A DNA stretch of 64,000 nt from Streptomyces polyasparticus. GTDB lineage: Bacteria > Actinomycetota > Actinomycetes > Streptomycetales > Streptomycetaceae. This document shows positions 16,740 through 24,958 of this stretch, piece by piece. The stretch spans positions 682,001-746,000 of the forward strand of contig NZ_JACTVJ010000005.1 in the NCBI RefSeq assembly GCF_014493765.1, read 5' to 3'. Within the stretch, counting starts at the first letter, position 1. Every line of letters begins with the position of its first letter. Below the pieces are notes generated by a model. It saw only the letters and a program-made list of their open reading frames with translations. It had not been told where the DNA came from and searched no databases. The translations under genes were made by a program, and so were the position numbers.

Positions 16740-17456
16740 TCAGCGGCGGCGGATCGACCGTACGACCGCCGTGTAGCCGAACGCGGCGAGCAGCGCGGCA
16801 AGCCCGGCGCTCTGCGCCGCGAGCCGCCAGGTGACCGGCTCGGGGGTGATGCCCCGCGGCTCGACCCGCCCCTTCGGGTCGTACACCATCGCGATCGACT
16901 CACCGGGGGACACCGAGGCCGAGCAGCCGCGCCACAACCGGCGTTGCACAGGGGTGCCGTCCCCATGCCGTACGGAGCACAGATAGCGGCCGCCGTCCTC
17001 GCTGCTCGCATCCACCGCGGTGACCACGACCTGGACGCGCTCGCCGCGCTCGGCCAGCGTGAGCTCGGTGGCGAGCTGCGGGACGACCGCGGCCAGCGCG
17101 ATCCCGAGCCCGGCGACCGCGCCGGTCAGGAGGCGTCCGGCGCGGGTGACGAGCAGATACAGCGTGAGCGCCGACGCGGCGACGGCGCCGGCGGCGAGGG
17201 CCTTCGACGACGGGAGTCCGGCGAGGACGGCCGCGACCGCGCAGCCGATGACGGCCAGGGTTCCGATGAGGGCGACGCAGATGCCCTCGATCCGGAGCCA
17301 CAGCGGCGGCGGCAGGGCGGGGCGGCTCAGCCGGCGCTGTATCCGGGCGGCGGGAGAGCGGCGGATCCGGGTGCCGGCGGCATGGCGGGAGGACTCGACG
17401 GCCCTGTCCCGTCCGCGCTGTCGACCCCGCTCGTATTCCACCGGTGCATTATGCAA
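16740..17456 (-). CDS. Multi-pass membrane protein of unknown function
   Basis: This 238-residue protein starts at TTG 17456; a GTG 5 codons in is equally possible, and no good ribosome site is seen. A basic N-terminus of about 50 residues is followed by membrane helices at about residues 57-78, 84-103 and 109-128. A loop domain with two Cys (YLCSVRHGD, WRGCSASVSPGE) is followed by a last helix near residues 210-230 and a basic RSIRRR tail. The loop with a 'GE...VYDP' segment is reminiscent of DUF3592-like proteins, but I cannot name a function. The 237 bp upstream (16503-16739) hold no gene, only an imperfect duplication around CCTTCACGG. Confidence 0.7.
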   Translation of the reverse strand: MHNAPVEYERGRQRGRDRAVESSRHAAGTRIRRSPAARIQRRLSRPALPPPLWLRIEGICVALIGTLAVIGCAVAAVLAGLPSSKALAAGAVAASALTLYLLVTRAGRLLTGAVAGLGIALAAVVPQLATELTLAERGERVQVVVTAVDASSEDGGRYLCSVRHGDGTPVQRRLWRGCSASVSPGESIAMVYDPKGRVEPRGITPEPVTWRLAAQSAGLAALLAAFGYTAVVRSIRRR

Positions 17457-17509
17457 AACGGGAGGTCACAAGGGGAGTCGGATTTCGCGGGGGTGCGCTG
17501 CCTGCGGCC

Positions 17510-17791
17510 TCACATGGTGGCGAAGACGAACAAGGTGGGCACGATCTGCCCGAGAACCGCTGCCGCGAGGCCCATCAGGAGACCTGCCAGATGGAAGGTG
17601 CGGCGGCGGGAGACGTCGCCGTTCTTGGCCTCGACGACCAGGCCGACCAGCGCGACACCGATGGCGATCGCGCCGGCCGTCGTGGCGGAGAAGAACTGGA
17701 TGCCGAGCATCAGCAGGGCGGCCGCGCCGACGAGGACGCTGACCGTGGCATGGATCCAGCCCGTCACACTGCTGCCGCGCGTCTGCGCCAT
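17510..17791 (-). CDS. Small membrane protein
   Basis: This 93-residue protein contains three predicted membrane helices (about residues 12-30, 35-52 and 66-90). A short charged cytoplasmic loop EAKNGDVSRRR separates the second and third. I chose ATG 17791 because GAGG lies eight bases upstream; a GTG three codons earlier is possible. I recognise no family. The gene is 53 bp downstream of the preceding membrane protein on its other side and shares its strand with the small gene at 17873. Confidence 0.7.
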   Translation of the reverse strand: MAQTRGSSVTGWIHATVSVLVGAAALLMLGIQFFSATTAGAIAIGVALVGLVVEAKNGDVSRRRTFHLAGLLMGLAAAVLGQIVPTLFVFATM

Positions 17792-17872
17792 CTCCCCCAC
17801 CTCGCCGTTCGTTACGGCCGCCCGTTTCGCTACGGCCGCCCGTTCGGGCCGTCACCTTAGCGGACCGGGGTG

Positions 17873-18052
17873 TCAGCCTCCGGGGGTGCCCTCGGCGGAG
17901 GTGCGGGGTGCGGACTGGAGATCGGCGTCGAGCTGGGACAGATCCGCGTTGAGCGCGGCCATCAGCTCCTCCATCTGCTGCAGCAGCCCCTTGGGGCGGC
18001 CGCCCTGGGCGGGGATGTCGACGGCCTGTTCCGGCGCGGCTTCCTGGGACAT
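17873..18052 (-). CDS. Small hypothetical acidic protein with helical core
   Basis: This 59-residue protein has an excellent ribosome site (GAGGAGG five bases before ATG 18052). The middle (LLQQMEELMAALNADLSQLDADL) has heptad-spaced leucines and is likely one amphipathic helix. The ends are Pro/Gly/Ser-rich and disordered. There is no Cys, membrane helix or known domain. A longer frame to 18160 lacks support. It could be a small regulatory or scaffold protein; the leader-like helix also resembles precursor-peptide leaders, but no modification enzyme is adjacent. Confidence 0.6.
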   Translation of the reverse strand: MSQEAAPEQAVDIPAQGGRPKGLLQQMEELMAALNADLSQLDADLQSAPRTSAEGTPGG

Positions 18053-18295
18053 GACGGCCTCCTCGGCCTGCGCTCCGTCCAGTGGGGCGGAGCAAGTTGG
18101 TGCAGGCGACGCCCGGGCAGCGTTCGCCGGGGCCGGGCGGTCCGGCTCCGCCCGAGCCAACGATCACCTCCGTGGCCGGTCACTGGCACGGACCGCCGCC
18201 GGGCGCGCAGTTGACGGAGTTTCACCCGACCGAGGACCCGGTGGACGGGCAGGGTCGGCTCGGTTGACGGCCGTTCGAGCGTGCAGGATGGAGAC

Positions 18296-19219
18296 ATGGA
18301 TCTTCGCATCTTCACCGAGCCCCAGCAGGGGGCCACCTATGACACGTTGCTGAGCGTCGCCAAGGCCACGGAGGAGCTCGGCTTCGACGCCTTCTTCCGG
18401 TCCGACCACTACTTGAGGATGGGCTCCGCGGACGGTCTGCCCGGTCCGACCGACGCCTGGATCACCCTGGCCGGCCTGGCCCGCGAGACGAAGCGGATCA
18501 GGCTCGGCACCCTCATGACAGCGGGCACGTTCCGCCTTCCCGGGGTTCTGGCGATCCAGGTGGCGCAGGTCGACCAGATGTCGGGCGGCCGGGTCGAACT
18601 CGGTCTGGGCGCGGGCTGGTTCGAGGAGGAGCACAAGGCGTACGGCATTCCGTTCCCCAAGGAGAAGTTCGCCCGCCTCGAGGAGCAGCTGGCCATCGTC
18701 ACCGGGCTCTGGGCAACGGAGGTCGGCCAGACCTTCTCGTACGAGGGCACGCACTACCAGCTGACCGATTCGCCCGCGCTGCCCAAGCCGGCGCAGGCCA
18801 AGGTGCCGGTCCTCATCGGCGGCCACGGCGCTTCGCGCACGCCGCGCCTTGCCGCCCAGTACGCCGATGAGTTCAACATCCCCTTCGCTTCGATCGAGGA
18901 CAGCAAGCGGCAGTTCGGCCGGGTCCGCGCGGCGGCCGAGGAGGCGGGCCGCAAGGCGGACGAGCTGGTGTACTCCAACGCCCTGATCGCCTGCGTCGGC
19001 AAGGACGACGCAGAGGTCGCCCGCCGCGCGGCGGTCATCGGCCGCGACGTGGACGAACTCAAGGCCAACGGCCTGGCCGGCTCCCCGTCGGAAGTCGTCG
19101 ACAAACTGAGCCGCTACGCGGAGATCGGCTCCCAGCGCGTCTACCTCCAGATCCTGGACCTGGACGACCTGGACCACTTGGAACTGATCTCTGCGCAGGT
19201 GCAGGGGCAGTTGGGCTGA
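18296..19219 (+). CDS. LLM-class (F420-type) flavin oxidoreductase
   Basis: This 307-residue luciferase-like monooxygenase-fold protein begins MDLRIFTEPQQGATYDTLL, typical of the actinobacterial F420-dependent TIGR03560-type group. Motifs include FDAFFRSDHYLRMG, RIRLGTLMTAGTFRLPG, GRVELGLGAGWFEEEH and VPVLIGGHG. It probably uses F420H2 or FMN to reduce or oxidise an unknown small molecule. I chose ATG 18296 (GGA seven bases upstream) over GTG 18281. It is monocistronic with a strong hairpin after it. Confidence 0.88.
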   Translation: MDLRIFTEPQQGATYDTLLSVAKATEELGFDAFFRSDHYLRMGSADGLPGPTDAWITLAGLARETKRIRLGTLMTAGTFRLPGVLAIQVAQVDQMSGGRVELGLGAGWFEEEHKAYGIPFPKEKFARLEEQLAIVTGLWATEVGQTFSYEGTHYQLTDSPALPKPAQAKVPVLIGGHGASRTPRLAAQYADEFNIPFASIEDSKRQFGRVRAAAEEAGRKADELVYSNALIACVGKDDAEVARRAAVIGRDVDELKANGLAGSPSEVVDKLSRYAEIGSQRVYLQILDLDDLDHLELISAQVQGQLG

Positions 19220-19275
19220 GGACGGGGCCGTGACGCCGGGCGGGATGAGCGGCGGGGCTGAGCGGGAGACTGCCG

Positions 19276-19310
19276 GGCGGGGCGGACTGAGCGAGGGAGG
19301 CCGCCCCGCC
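19276..19310 (+). terminator. Probable terminator hairpin between convergent genes
   Basis: A perfect 10-bp stem (GGCGGGGCGG at 19276-19285 with CCGCCCCGCC at 19301-19310) and a 15-base loop lie between the oxidoreductase and the convergent DUF6099 gene. There is no T-tract, as usual in Streptomyces. Confidence 0.55.
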
Positions 19311-19385
19311 GGGGTTCGTCCACCAGGACCGTCCCCGGCGGGACCTGCCCCATCGAGGCCTGCCCCTCCCCACCGGCCCCACCCC

Positions 19386-19853
19386 TCACCGCCCCGCCAC
19401 CTCCCGACCCAACCCCTGTCCGCCCAGGCGGCGCAGCATTTCCAGGACGCGGTCGCGGGAGTCGTCGGCGGCGTCGATGGCCTCTATGCACTGCCAGTAG
19501 TCCGCCTCGCCGTCCACCGCGCAGGCCACGCCCACCAGGGCGATGCCGACCTCGCCGAGGAGGGTGCCCAGGGCGACGAGGCAGGCGCGGGGGTCGGCGA
19601 TCGAGGTGAGGTGGGTGGCCCGTATGCGGTCGGGGGGCAGGGGCGGGGTGCCGAGCAGTGCGCAGCCGCGGCCGCTCACCTCGCTCAAGTCCAGTGCCTC
19701 GTCGCGCAGTTCGGGCGGGCCGCTCACCGCGAGGCGGGCCGCCATCGTCCTGGCCAGTGCCTGGGCCTGCCAGGCCTCGGCCAGGACGTCCGGCGGCGCG
19801 TCGCTGCGCGCCAGCGCACCTCTGATGGCCACGATCAGCCGTAACGCATCCAT
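19386..19853 (-). CDS. DUF6099-like conserved actinomycete protein
   Basis: This 155-residue soluble protein is mostly helical (MDALRLIVAIRGALARSDAPPDVLAEAWQAQ... start; C-terminal DRVLEMLRRLG). It resembles a conserved Streptomyces family of unknown function (DUF6099, recalled by sequence style). ATG 19853 follows GGGGGATACGAG. There are no catalytic motifs or membrane helices. Its neighbours give no functional hint. Confidence 0.65.
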   Translation of the reverse strand: MDALRLIVAIRGALARSDAPPDVLAEAWQAQALARTMAARLAVSGPPELRDEALDLSEVSGRGCALLGTPPLPPDRIRATHLTSIADPRACLVALGTLLGEVGIALVGVACAVDGEADYWQCIEAIDAADDSRDRVLEMLRRLGGQGLGREVAGR

Positions 19854-19987
19854 CTCGTATCCCCCGTGCCGTACATCCGGTCGGCCGCACTCCAGCCGCG
19901 CCGCCGGCCGTACATCCGTGCTGCCCTACGCATTCACTACCCAGAGTGAGGGCGACCGGGCCCAAGGGCCAGAGGATTTCGGGAAAC

Positions 19988-20014
19988 TGTGGACAGAAGC
20001 GCGGTTGTGGATAA
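19988..20014. promoter_or_regulatory. Pair of DnaA-box-like sequences
   Basis: TGTGGACAG (19988-19996) is one base from the Streptomyces DnaA box TGTGGACAA. TGTGGATAA (20006-20014) is the exact complement of TTATCCACA. The two are spaced 18 bp start to start, in the gap between the DUF6099 and MazG-like genes. Binding is inferred only from the match. Confidence 0.45.
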
Positions 20015-20019
20015 CCTCG

Positions 20020-20517
20020 TCACTCCGCAGAGTGACCGTCCGTATGCGACGAGCCGTCCGCCGACGAACCGGCCGCAGCGGGCGTGGACTTGATCCGCCC
20101 CGGCGCCGCGGGCCCTCGCGCCCCCACCGGATAGCGCTGCTCATTGCGGTCGATCTTGTCCGCCAGGGCCTCGAGCGCGTCCACGCCGAGCACCTCGCAG
20201 AACTGCAGCAGATACGCCAGCACATCGGCGACCTCGTCGCGTACGCGGTGCGCGAAGTCGGGGTCCTCCATGACGTGCGCGGACTGCTCGGGGGTCAGCC
20301 ACTGGAAGATCTCGACCAGTTCGGCCGCCTCGACACTGAGCGCCGAGGTCAGGTTCTTCGGCGTGTGGTACGGGCCCCAGTCGCGGGCGGCCGCGAAGGC
20401 GGCCAGCCTGCGCTGCAGCTCCCGTACGTCGAGGTCACTCTTGTCGCTCGTGCCGCTGTTCCGGCCGCTGTTCCGGCCGCTCTTGCCGCGCTGCTCGCTG
20501 CGTTCCTTCTCTGTCAC
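20020..20517 (-). CDS. MazG-like nucleotide pyrophosphohydrolase
   Basis: This 165-residue all-alpha NTP pyrophosphatase has the paired acidic metal motifs EAAELVEIFQW and DEVADVLAYLLQ (EXXE...EXXD) and DKIDRNEQRYP, as in small MazG/dCTPase-type enzymes that clear non-canonical nucleotides. A Ser/Arg/Asn-rich N-terminus of about 30 residues and a Pro/Ala/Ser C-terminal tail flank the core. The GTG at 20517 was preferred over TTG 20523. Its first 83 bases overlap the 3' end of the upstream ATPase gene in a different frame. Confidence 0.88.
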   Translation of the reverse strand: MTEKERSEQRGKSGRNSGRNSGTSDKSDLDVRELQRRLAAFAAARDWGPYHTPKNLTSALSVEAAELVEIFQWLTPEQSAHVMEDPDFAHRVRDEVADVLAYLLQFCEVLGVDALEALADKIDRNEQRYPVGARGPAAPGRIKSTPAAAGSSADGSSHTDGHSAE

Positions 20518-21724
20518 GCCCAAGGTCTACCACCGTCGCCCCCTCCACCGGACCCGGCCCCTCCCCGACCGCACTCCCGCGCACACACTCACCCACCGCG
20601 TCCTCCCCCACCACCGCGAGCAACCGGATATGCCCCCGCGCGCACATCCGCGCCGCAAGCCGCAGCAGTTCCGCACGCTGGCGCCGGTCGAGCCCCCGGT
20701 CGAAGCCGTCGGCGACGACCGTCAACGGCTGCAGCGCCGAGGGGACTTCACTCACCCGGTCCACGGCCAGCACGTCCGGACCGGTCAGCAGGACCAGGGA
20801 GAGCGCCAGGTAGCGGAGCTCCCCGTCACCGAGACGCGCGAGAGGCGTGCCTGCGGAAGGCGCCGAAGCACCCCGGTCGAGCACCGCCCGCAGCAGGGCA
20901 TCCCCCGCATCCTCCTCCACCCGTACGTCCGCGACCGCCCCCGCACACCCCGCCCGCGCCGCCGCGACGAACAGCGCATGCCGGTTGCCGCACTCCGCGC
21001 GCGTACGGCGCAGGACATCGGCCAGGTTGTCGCACCCGCGAAGGAGCCGGCCCGAACCGGCGGGGACGGGTGCCCGCATCCGCGCGGGCCGCGGATCGCA
21101 GGCGTAGGAGGAACGCAGCGCGAGCACGACCTGCTCGGCGGCCGCGAGGACGCTGCGCTGCCCGTCGGTCTTGCCGGCGACCCGCAGCGGAAGCAGCGCG
21201 GTGGCGAGCAGGTCGTCGGGCAGCGGTGCGCGCGTGACGGCCGCGCTGCCCGCGGTGTGCCAGGCCGCCTGGACCGTACGGCGCGCGGGGTCGCGCAGCG
21301 CGGACTCCATGAGGACCACGTCGCCGAGGCTCAACCGCTCGCCCGCGATCCGCAGTTCGGGCTCCACCTGTACGGCGAGGTCGAGCCGCACCCGGCCCGC
21401 GGGCCCCGTGACGGCACATCCGATACGGAAGCCGCGCCGCCCCTGCCGGTCGGGGCGCGCCCACTCCGGCACGCAGGCCCCGGGATCCGGTACGGCGTCC
21501 GGGAGCGCCGCCCCCGACGCGAGGCGCGCGAGCACTTCGTACGCCCGCAGCGCGCTGCTCTTGCCGCTGCCGCTCGCCCCTGCGACCAGGGTGAGCGGTC
21601 CGAGCGGCACCGTGGTGCCCCGGTGCCCGGCGAACGCGGAGAGCCGCAGGGCACTGACGGCGGGACATCCGGGCGCGGGACCGGGCAGGCCCGCCGGGGC
21701 GGGCGCCTGGATGAGCACAGTCAT
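20435..21724 (-). CDS. AAA/SMC-like ATP-binding protein
   Basis: This 429-residue ATPase has Walker A at about residue 48 (VAGASGSGKSSALRAYEVLA), a signature-like region LARLGDGELRYLALSLVLL and Walker B-like GPDVLAVDRVSE. It looks like the single-polypeptide AAA ATPases related to RecF/SbcC heads (ABC-type ATPase without a coiled coil). Function is unknown; genome maintenance is a guess. ATG 21724 lacks a clear ribosome site and may be leaderless. The C-terminus ends in Gln/Arg/Glu-rich repeats (RPEQRPEQRHERQE) that overlap the start of the MazG-like gene. Confidence 0.75.
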   Translation of the reverse strand: MTVLIQAPAPAGLPGPAPGCPAVSALRLSAFAGHRGTTVPLGPLTLVAGASGSGKSSALRAYEVLARLASGAALPDAVPDPGACVPEWARPDRQGRRGFRIGCAVTGPAGRVRLDLAVQVEPELRIAGERLSLGDVVLMESALRDPARRTVQAAWHTAGSAAVTRAPLPDDLLATALLPLRVAGKTDGQRSVLAAAEQVVLALRSSYACDPRPARMRAPVPAGSGRLLRGCDNLADVLRRTRAECGNRHALFVAAARAGCAGAVADVRVEEDAGDALLRAVLDRGASAPSAGTPLARLGDGELRYLALSLVLLTGPDVLAVDRVSEVPSALQPLTVVADGFDRGLDRRQRAELLRLAARMCARGHIRLLAVVGEDAVGECVRGSAVGEGPGPVEGATVVDLGRDREGTQRAARQERPEQRPEQRHERQE

Positions 21725-21797
21725 GACTGCACGCTATACAGGCCGTCGCATGACGAACCGTTTTGCCTGCTCCCGCTTCCTACGATCGATGGATGCG

Positions 21798-22202
21798 CTA
21801 CAAACGGGGCAGCGCGACCCCCGTCGCGTGCTGTACCAGCCCCTGCACCTCGGTGTCCGCGGGTGTCAGGAGGAACACATTGCGGTCCACACGGGTCATC
21901 GCACAGTTGAGCCCGAAGACCACGCCGCTGCTGAAGTCCAGGACCCGCTTGGCGACTTGGGTCTCCGCGCCGCTGAGGTCGAGGAGCACCGGTATCCCGC
22001 CCATCAGGGACTGGGCCACGTCGCGCGCGTCGGCGAACACGTTGACCCGCAGCACCGTGAACCGGCGCCGCGCCTCCGTCCGGGCCTCGGGCTGGGCCCG
22101 GTGGCCGGGCCAGGACGGCCATTCGTCCCGGCCGCGCAGGGGTACGACCTCGGCGAGCCCCTCCCACTGTTCGTCCGTGACGTCGCGGTAGTGACGGTTC
22201 AC
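21798..22202 (-). CDS. sepF: SepF-family cell division protein (orphan paralogue)
   Basis: This 134-residue protein contains the SepF core from about residue 45 (FTVLRVNVFADARDVAQSLM) through DLSGAETQVAKRVLDFSSGVVFGL and ends with the FLLTPADTEV segment. SepF polymerises and tethers FtsZ to the membrane. The N-terminus (VNRHYRDVTDEQWEGL) is unlike the membrane-targeting helix of the canonical protein. I chose GTG 22202, right after GGTGGAAAA. The gene stands alone, away from a division cluster, so this is one of the extra SepF-like proteins of Streptomyces. Confidence 0.88.
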   Translation of the reverse strand: MNRHYRDVTDEQWEGLAEVVPLRGRDEWPSWPGHRAQPEARTEARRRFTVLRVNVFADARDVAQSLMGGIPVLLDLSGAETQVAKRVLDFSSGVVFGLNCAMTRVDRNVFLLTPADTEVQGLVQHATGVALPRL

Positions 22203-22425
22203 TTTTCCACCTGCCCCGGGCGTCGGCTGCCGCCGGCCTTGTGGCTCGCACTGCTCGCACTGATTGTCTGCACCACCCGATTCTTGCGCAGACTCACCCG
22301 TTCGGCCCAACAGCGACACGGGTCACGGTGGATCGCCCCTTGTTTCGTGCGCCTCACCCGTGATCAAGTCGATCGCGGCGCACCGGAGAACGCGCACACC
22401 GCGCAGAGTGAGGACGAACACCGAC

Positions 22426-23049
22426 ATGGCCGACCACGCAGCGTTCCGCGATCTCTCCCCCACCACGCTCGCCGAAGCCGTCGGCCGCGCCCAGGTCATG
22501 GACCTGGACATCAGCCCGCTGTGGGGACCGGCGCCGCGTATCGCCGGGCCGGCGTTCACCGTGCGGTGTCCGGCCGGGGACCAGCTCGGGCTGCACGCGG
22601 CGATCTACCGGGCCGAGCCCGGCTCGGTGCTCGTGGTCGAGGCGGCCGACGCGCGCTTTGCACTGGCCGGCGGGAATGTCTGCGCCATCGCCCAGCGGCG
22701 CGGGATCGCGGGCTTCGTGATGAACGGCGCGATCCGCGATGTGGCCGAGGTCCGCGCGAGCGGTTTTCCCGTGTACGCCAAGGGCGTTGTGCCGATCCCG
22801 GGTGACAAGAGGACGGTCGAGCCGTTCAACGAGCCGGTGCGGGTGGGCGGCGTGATCGTGCACGCGGGCGACATCGTCGTGGCCGACGAGGAGGGCATCG
22901 TGGTCGTGCCGCAGGGGCGCGCGGACGAGGTGCTCACCACGGCGCGCGCCAAGGCCGCCAAGGAGGCGGCCCTGACGCTCGACGCGTGGGAGGCCGACCA
23001 TCGGGCCCGTATCGACGATTCGCTGAAGGCGGCGGGCTTCGAGGGCTGA
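22426..23049 (+). CDS. RraA/HMG aldolase family protein
   Basis: This 207-residue protein resembles RraA and 4-hydroxy-4-methyl-2-oxoglutarate/4-carboxy-4-hydroxy-2-oxoadipate aldolases. The catalytic GGN...G..G..RD pattern is present: LAGGNVCAIAQRRGIAGFVMNGAIRDVAEV. ADEEGIVVVPQGRADEV forms the C-terminal part. With the metal-binding RD motif intact, it may be an aldolase/decarboxylase for oxaloacetate-like acids rather than an RNase E inhibitor. ATG 22426 was chosen over upstream frames; GAGGA lies 11 bases away. It stands alone, divergent from sepF. Confidence 0.85.
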   Translation: MADHAAFRDLSPTTLAEAVGRAQVMDLDISPLWGPAPRIAGPAFTVRCPAGDQLGLHAAIYRAEPGSVLVVEAADARFALAGGNVCAIAQRRGIAGFVMNGAIRDVAEVRASGFPVYAKGVVPIPGDKRTVEPFNEPVRVGGVIVHAGDIVVADEEGIVVVPQGRADEVLTTARAKAAKEAALTLDAWEADHRARIDDSLKAAGFEG

Positions 23050-23073
23050 GACCCTGCCCGCCACCGCAGGCGA

Positions 23074-23313
23074 CTACCGATTCCCGTACGGCAGCAGCGC
23101 CATCTCCCGCGCGTTCTTGATGGCGCGCGCCATCTGCCGCTGCTGCTGGGCGCTGATCCGCGTCACGCGGCGGCTGCGGATCTTGCCGCGGTCGGAGATG
23201 AACTTCCGCAGCAGATCGGTGTCCTTGTAGTCGATGTAGGTGATGCCGGCCACATCCAGGGGATTGGGGCGGGACTTGGCCGGCTTGCGCTCGGTGGCGC
23301 GGCGCGGGGACAT
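23074..23313 (-). CDS. rpsR: 30S ribosomal protein S18, cysteine-free paralogue
   Basis: This 79-residue S18 ([52 protein letters not shown]) has no Cys at all, marking the zinc-independent version. It is the last gene of the leftward Zur-type operon, 5 bp after the CobW-like gene. ATG 23313 was chosen (GGAGG upstream) over a longer frame to 23364. It would replace the zinc-carrying S18 during zinc starvation. Confidence 0.95.
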   Translation of the reverse strand: MSPRRATERKPAKSRPNPLDVAGITYIDYKDTDLLRKFISDRGKIRSRRVTRISAQQQRQMARAIKNAREMALLPYGNR

Positions 23314-23318
23314 GGCGG

Positions 23319-24467
23319 TCAGACCTCCAGGAGGGTGTCGAAGCCGGACGGCAGGTTCTTCCATGCGTCGCGTCCGGCGGCGTATTCGGCATCGGTCAGC
23401 AGGCAGGAGTCGAGCACCCGTTGCAGCCCGTCTCGGTCCAGGCCCGGTGAGGTGAAAACCAAGTGCTGGCAGCAGCAGTCGCCGTGCTCGGGATGCCAGT
23501 CGAGCGCGGCGGCGGCGCGGCGCATCGGTGGCACGAGGTCCCAGGCGGCGTCGGGCAGCGACGCGAGCCAGGGCCCGGCGTTCTCCACGCAGAGCGCTCC
23601 GCCCGCCGCGTCCCAGGCGAGCAGCGTGTCGGGCCGGTCGGCGAGCCAGAAGCGGCCGCGGCTGCGGGCCGCCGCGCAGGTCAGGTCCTCCAGGGCCTGG
23701 TAGAGCCGCTCGGGGTGGAAGGGGCGACGGGCCTGCCAGACATACGTGGCCACTCCGGCCTCGTCGGCCTCCTGCGGCAGCAGCGCGCAGGCCGGATGCT
23801 GGGCGGCGGCGGCCGCCTCCACATCGAAGCCCGCCTGGGCCGCGAGCATCAACTCCTCTCCTTCGAGCGTGACTTGGGTGGCCGTCGGGTGCAGCTGGGT
23901 GAGCAGCGCCCGGTCCTCGTCGTCCGCCTCAGGGCCTGCGACCACGGCGAGTACGGCGGCGTATTCGAGCTGGCGGGCGAAGGTGTCGGCGACCGTGCGC
24001 TGGTCGGTGGGGGCGGCGGCGAGTCCGGCGTCCATCAGGTCGTCGCCGTTGCCGAGGCAGGGCAGCAGGAGCGCCGGATCCACCGCGGTGACGACGGAGG
24101 CCACGGTGAGCCCGTGGCCGGCCACCACCTCGGCCATCGCCTTGGGCTCGACCGAGTCCCACAGTTCGACGACCGCGAGCCGGACCAGGCCCGCGTCGGC
24201 GAGCCGTTCCAGCTCGGGCACGAGGTCCTCGCGCAGGGCGCAGCACGCACAGTCGTTGACGAGCGGCGCCTCGCCCGTGCCGAGCACGCCGCCGGCGTCG
24301 CGCATGGTGCGAACGACCGTGCCGTCCACGGCGGTCGAGAGGTCATGGTGGAGCGCGACGCTGTCCGAAACGCTCGCGAGCAGCCGCTCGACCGTCGCCT
24401 TGCGCGCATCGGCGTGCAGTCCGGCGACGATCACCACCGGCAGGCCGGAGTGCGGATCGCCACTCAT
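23319..24467 (-). CDS. CobW/YciC-family protein with degenerate P-loop
   Basis: This 382-residue COG0523-like protein is expected to act as a metal chaperone in zinc limitation. The metal-binding CxCC motif is present ([13 protein letters not shown]), as are [18 protein letters not shown] and the C-terminal CobW domain with [11 protein letters not shown]. The usual GxxGxGKT nucleotide loop reads [17 protein letters not shown] instead, so GTP binding may be lost or altered. Its start overlaps the L31 stop (ATGA). It sits inside the Zur-type operon between L31 and S18. Confidence 0.88.
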   Translation of the reverse strand: MSGDPHSGLPVVIVAGLHADARKATVERLLASVSDSVALHHDLSTAVDGTVVRTMRDAGGVLGTGEAPLVNDCACCALREDLVPELERLADAGLVRLAVVELWDSVEPKAMAEVVAGHGLTVASVVTAVDPALLLPCLGNGDDLMDAGLAAAPTDQRTVADTFARQLEYAAVLAVVAGPEADDEDRALLTQLHPTATQVTLEGEELMLAAQAGFDVEAAAAAQHPACALLPQEADEAGVATYVWQARRPFHPERLYQALEDLTCAAARSRGRFWLADRPDTLLAWDAAGGALCVENAGPWLASLPDAAWDLVPPMRRAAAALDWHPEHGDCCCQHLVFTSPGLDRDGLQRVLDSCLLTDAEYAAGRDAWKNLPSGFDTLLEV

Positions 24468-24724
24468 CCGCGGCCGCCTTCGCGCAGCCCGTAACGCCGC
24501 TCGAAGCGCTCCACGCGGCCGGCCGTGTCCATGACGCGGGCGGTGCCCGTGTAGAAGGGGTGGCTCGCGCTGGAGATCTCGACGTCGATCACGGGATAGG
24601 TGGCGCCGTCCTCCCACTCGACCGTCTTGTCGCTGGTGGCCGTGGACCGGGTGAGGAAGGCGTAGCCGGCGGCCCGGTCGCGGAAGACCACGGGGCCGTA
24701 GGGCGGGTGGATGCCTCGCTTCAT
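24464..24724 (-). CDS. rpmE: 50S ribosomal protein L31 type B (zinc-free)
   Basis: This 86-residue type B L31 has [37 protein letters not shown] and no CxxC, so it does not bind zinc. Its start overlaps the L33 stop by 4 bp. Streptomyces uses this version when the zinc form is scarce. Confidence 0.96.
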   Translation of the reverse strand: MKRGIHPPYGPVVFRDRAAGYAFLTRSTATSDKTVEWEDGATYPVIDVEISSASHPFYTGTARVMDTAGRVERFERRYGLREGGRG

Positions 24725-24885
24725 CGTTCCTCCTTGAAGTCGACGTGCCGGCCGGCGACCGGGTCGTACTTGCGCAGGACCAGGCGGTCGGGGTCGTTGC
24801 GGCGGTTCTTGCGGGTGACGTACGTGAAGCCGGTCCCTGCGGTGGACCTGAGCTTGATGACAGGACGTAGTTCGTTGCGGGCCAT
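24721..24885 (-). CDS. rpmG: 50S ribosomal protein L33, cysteine-free paralogue
   Basis: This protein has 54 residues; I translated it directly: [19 protein letters not shown]... ending [10 protein letters not shown]. No Cys is present (zinc-type L33 has four). It is the first gene of the leftward operon L33-L31-CobW-S18, immediately next to the Zur-type box. Overlap with L31 is ATGA. Confidence 0.95.
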   Translation of the reverse strand: MARNELRPVIKLRSTAGTGFTYVTRKNRRNDPDRLVLRKYDPVAGRHVDFKEER

Positions 24886-24899
24886 GTGGGCTAGAGTAA

Positions 24900-24921
24900 A
24901 TGAAAATGGTTCCCATTAACA
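24900..24921. promoter_or_regulatory. Zur box between divergent ribosomal-protein operons
   Basis: The sequence TGAAAATGGTTCCCATTAAC contains the inverted repeat AATGG-TTC-CCATT in an A/T-rich island, matching the TGAAAATGATTTTCA-type Streptomyces Zur operator. It sits 15 bp from the L33 start and 38 bp from the L28 start, so one Zur dimer set could silence both operons when zinc is plentiful. Confidence 0.85.
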
Positions 24922-24958
24922 AAAAGGGGGCCGCGATCCGACGAGAGAGGTACGTCAC

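Noticed and set aside
17873-18052. Lanthipeptide/RiPP precursor
   Set aside because: The helix looks leader-like, but there is no Cys/Ser-rich core or modification gene nearby.
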